Assembly: GCA_035934235.1 (NCBI GenBank)
Contig: DASYYB010000029.1
Span: forward strand, 79,547-143,546
Direction: 5' to 3'
Origin: REEB95 sp035934235
GTDB lineage: Bacteria; Pseudomonadota; Alphaproteobacteria; ATCC43930; CGMCC-115725
DNA length: 64,000 bases
How positions within the stretch are numbered: position 1 is the first letter of the stretch; each line of letters opens with the position of its first letter. Under the pieces are notes generated by a model, which did no database searches, had not been told where the DNA came from, and was given only the letters and a program-made list of their open reading frames with translations. The position numbers and the translations under genes are program-made. Below, in pieces: positions 62,525 through 64,000 of the stretch.

Positions 62525-63310
62525 GTGCCGAACGAAACCGCCCCGCGATCCACCCGCTCCGTGCCCCTGGTCGGCGTGCAATGCTGCACGCGGCCGCTGC
62601 GCGGCCAACCGACACACGCCGTCGTCGAGAAATATCTCCGCGCCGTGCATGAAGCAGCGGACGCCGTGCCGGTGTTGATTCCCGCGCTCGACGACGTTCC
62701 GCCGCAGGATTGGGTTGTGCGGCTCGATGGCCTGCTGTTGCCGGGTTCGCGTTCCGACGTCGGACCAGAGCATTACGGTGGTCTGCCGCCCGAACCCGAG
62801 CGTGAACGCGATACGGCGCGCGACAACTCCGCCTTGCCGCTGATCCGCGCCGCGCTGGACGCCGATCTGCCGGTGTTGGCGATCTGCCGCGGTATCCAGG
62901 AGGTCAACGTCGCGCTCGGCGGCACGCTGCATCCGGCGGTGCATGCGGTCTCGGGCCGGCTCGATCATCGCGCCGAGCCCGACCTACCGCTCGACGAACG
63001 TTACGCCTACGACGCGCACGATGTCCGCCTCGTGCCCGACGGGCTCTTCCGCGCCCTCGCCGGCGCTGACATTGTCGCAGTCAATTCGCTGCACTACCAA
63101 GGTATCGACCGGCTGGCGCCGGGCCTCGCAGTCGAAGCCACCGCGCCCGACGGCCAGATCGAAGCCGTACGCGCGCCTGCAGCCCGTTTCTTCGTCGGTG
63201 TGCAATGGCATCCCGAGCATCGTGCCGGCGACAACGCGTTCTCGCGCGCCCTCTTCCGCGCCTTCGGCGATGCCTGCCGCGCCCGCGCCGTGCGGCGCGC
63301 CGGCGCATGA
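62525..63310 (+). CDS. Class I glutamine-amidotransferase-like hydrolase (peptidase C26, PuuD-like)
   Basis: 261 residues. The nucleophile Cys121 is in LAICRGIQEVNVALGG, and the His/Glu pair is in VQWHPEH. This matches gamma-glutamyl-gamma-aminobutyrate hydrolase (PuuD) and relatives, which cleave gamma-glutamyl amides. Without a puu operon around it the substrate is open. The start is a GTG; another in-frame GTG at 62561 is possible, and neither has a good ribosome-binding site. ATGA overlap with the next gene. Confidence 0.85.
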   Translation: MPNETAPRSTRSVPLVGVQCCTRPLRGQPTHAVVEKYLRAVHEAADAVPVLIPALDDVPPQDWVVRLDGLLLPGSRSDVGPEHYGGLPPEPERERDTARDNSALPLIRAALDADLPVLAICRGIQEVNVALGGTLHPAVHAVSGRLDHRAEPDLPLDERYAYDAHDVRLVPDGLFRALAGADIVAVNSLHYQGIDRLAPGLAVEATAPDGQIEAVRAPAARFFVGVQWHPEHRAGDNAFSRALFRAFGDACRARAVRRAGA

Positions 63311-64000
63311 GCGTCGATTTCCGTTCGCTCGCCGACGCCGACTCCGTTTTTACCGTCGCAACACCTGACGGTGCCGCGCTGCCGGTCTACGAGTTGCGGC
63401 CGCGCAGCGCCGCCAATACCGCGCTGCTGCTCGGCCACGCCAACGGCCTGCCGGCGGGTTCTTACGGTCCATGGCTCAAGGATCTTGCCCGCGACGTCCA
63501 GGTCTTCGCTTTCGACGCGCGCGGTCACGGTGGTGCGACCTGGCCAGCGTGTTCGCTCGAGCAGGTCTTTCACGTCAATCGCTTTGCCGACGATTTACAG
63601 CTCGTCGCCGACGCAGTGATCGCTCGCCTCGGCGCGACGCCGCTGTCGTATCTCGGCCATTCGCTCGGCGGCGCGGCGGCGCTCGATCTCGCCGCCGCCG
63701 GCCGCTTGCCCGAATTCGCCGGGCTTATGCTACTCGAGCCGCCGGTGTTTCCACCGCCGGATTCGCCGGTGCGCGCCGAGGCCGAAACCCGCCAGGCACT
63801 TCTGGTCGAGGGCGCCAAACGCCGCCGCGCCGATTGGCCGAGCCTCGAAGCCTTCCGCGACCGCCTCAAGAACGGCAACAGCCCGTTCGCGCGCTTCGTG
63901 CCGACCATGCTCGACGCGCACTGCCGCGCTGCGCTCAAGCCCAAGGCCAGCGGTGGCTTCACGCTGGCGTCGCCGCCAGCGGTCGAGGCCGCGATCTTCA
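63307..64000 (+). CDS. Alpha/beta hydrolase, 3' part cut by window edge
   Basis: The first 231 codons are present. LLLGHANGLPAG (oxyanion region), FDARGHGGA and the nucleophile elbow GHSLGG (Ser at about residue 121) are seen; the catalytic His lies beyond the edge. Overlaps the C26 hydrolase by 4 bases, so they are co-translated. Substrate unknown. Confidence 0.88.
   Translation, partial: MSVDFRSLADADSVFTVATPDGAALPVYELRPRSAANTALLLGHANGLPAGSYGPWLKDLARDVQVFAFDARGHGGATWPACSLEQVFHVNRFADDLQLVADAVIARLGATPLSYLGHSLGGAAALDLAAAGRLPEFAGLMLLEPPVFPPPDSPVRAEAETRQALLVEGAKRRRADWPSLEAFRDRLKNGNSPFARFVPTMLDAHCRAALKPKASGGFTLASPPAVEAAIF

Overview
The window is GC-rich, densely coding chromosome of an alphaproteobacterium. 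Gene order fits the Rhodospirillales type best, but I cannot name the genus. The call rests on conserved alphaproteobacterial blocks: hisB|hslVU; tim44-mltA-smr beside secB; dnaQ-coaE-aroE-maf-ppsR facing hemE-hemH-hemJ-rho; mnmE-mnmG-rsmG-parA-parB; DUF3576-leuS-lptE-holA; and ftsK-lolA. The ppsR|hemE junction is the classical position of the alphaproteobacterial replication origin. Three parS sites lie 16-19 kb away, so the window probably covers the origin and its segregation centromere. Head-to-tail genes very often share a 4-base stop/start overlap, so many blocks look translationally coupled.

Layout, left to right. 1-2.7 kb: hisB (cut by the window edge) divergent from the heat-shock protease hslVU, then a cold-shock protein gene. 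2.9-9.6 kb (minus strand): an XRE regulator, a Smr protein, the lactate-oxidation operon lutABC, two small exported proteins, mltA and a Tim44-like gene. The lut genes and the two exported proteins split an otherwise standard mltA-smr pair. 9.7-18.1 kb: secB, dnaQ-coaE-aroE-maf-ppsR, the candidate oriC, hemE-hemH-hemJ and rho.

18.1-28.8 kb is an accessory block between rho and mnmE. It holds an FkbM methyltransferase and a membrane glycosyltransferase, a quinone oxidoreductase, dienelactone hydrolase, an SGNH hydrolase, a mobile-element-like winged-helix protein with an odd inverted repeat, ogt, a YyaL-type thioredoxin-domain protein, a CGNR regulator divergent from an EamA exporter, and an extradiol dioxygenase. 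28.9-41.6 kb: mnmE, mnmG, rsmG, parAB with the parS sites, a cupin, a tiny ORF, then holA-lptE-leuS-DUF3576 (minus) and yggS/YkuD.

41.6-47.1 kb carries the most unusual item: a 1706-residue secreted Asn/Thr/Gly-rich beta-repeat protein ending in a PEP-CTERM sorting signal, behind an AT-rich leader and closed by a strong terminator. 47.1-64 kb: an M23 peptidase, a LOG-family protein, an ABC-F ATPase, tRNA-Gly(GCC), an ArsR regulator with a DHA2 efflux pump around a palindromic operator, a ybbN-LON-Trm112-DUF971 operon, cytochrome b561, a UbiH-type hydroxylase, amtB, ftsK-lolA, a C26 amidotransferase and a truncated alpha/beta hydrolase.

No CRISPR array, rRNA, complete insertion sequence or complete prophage was seen.
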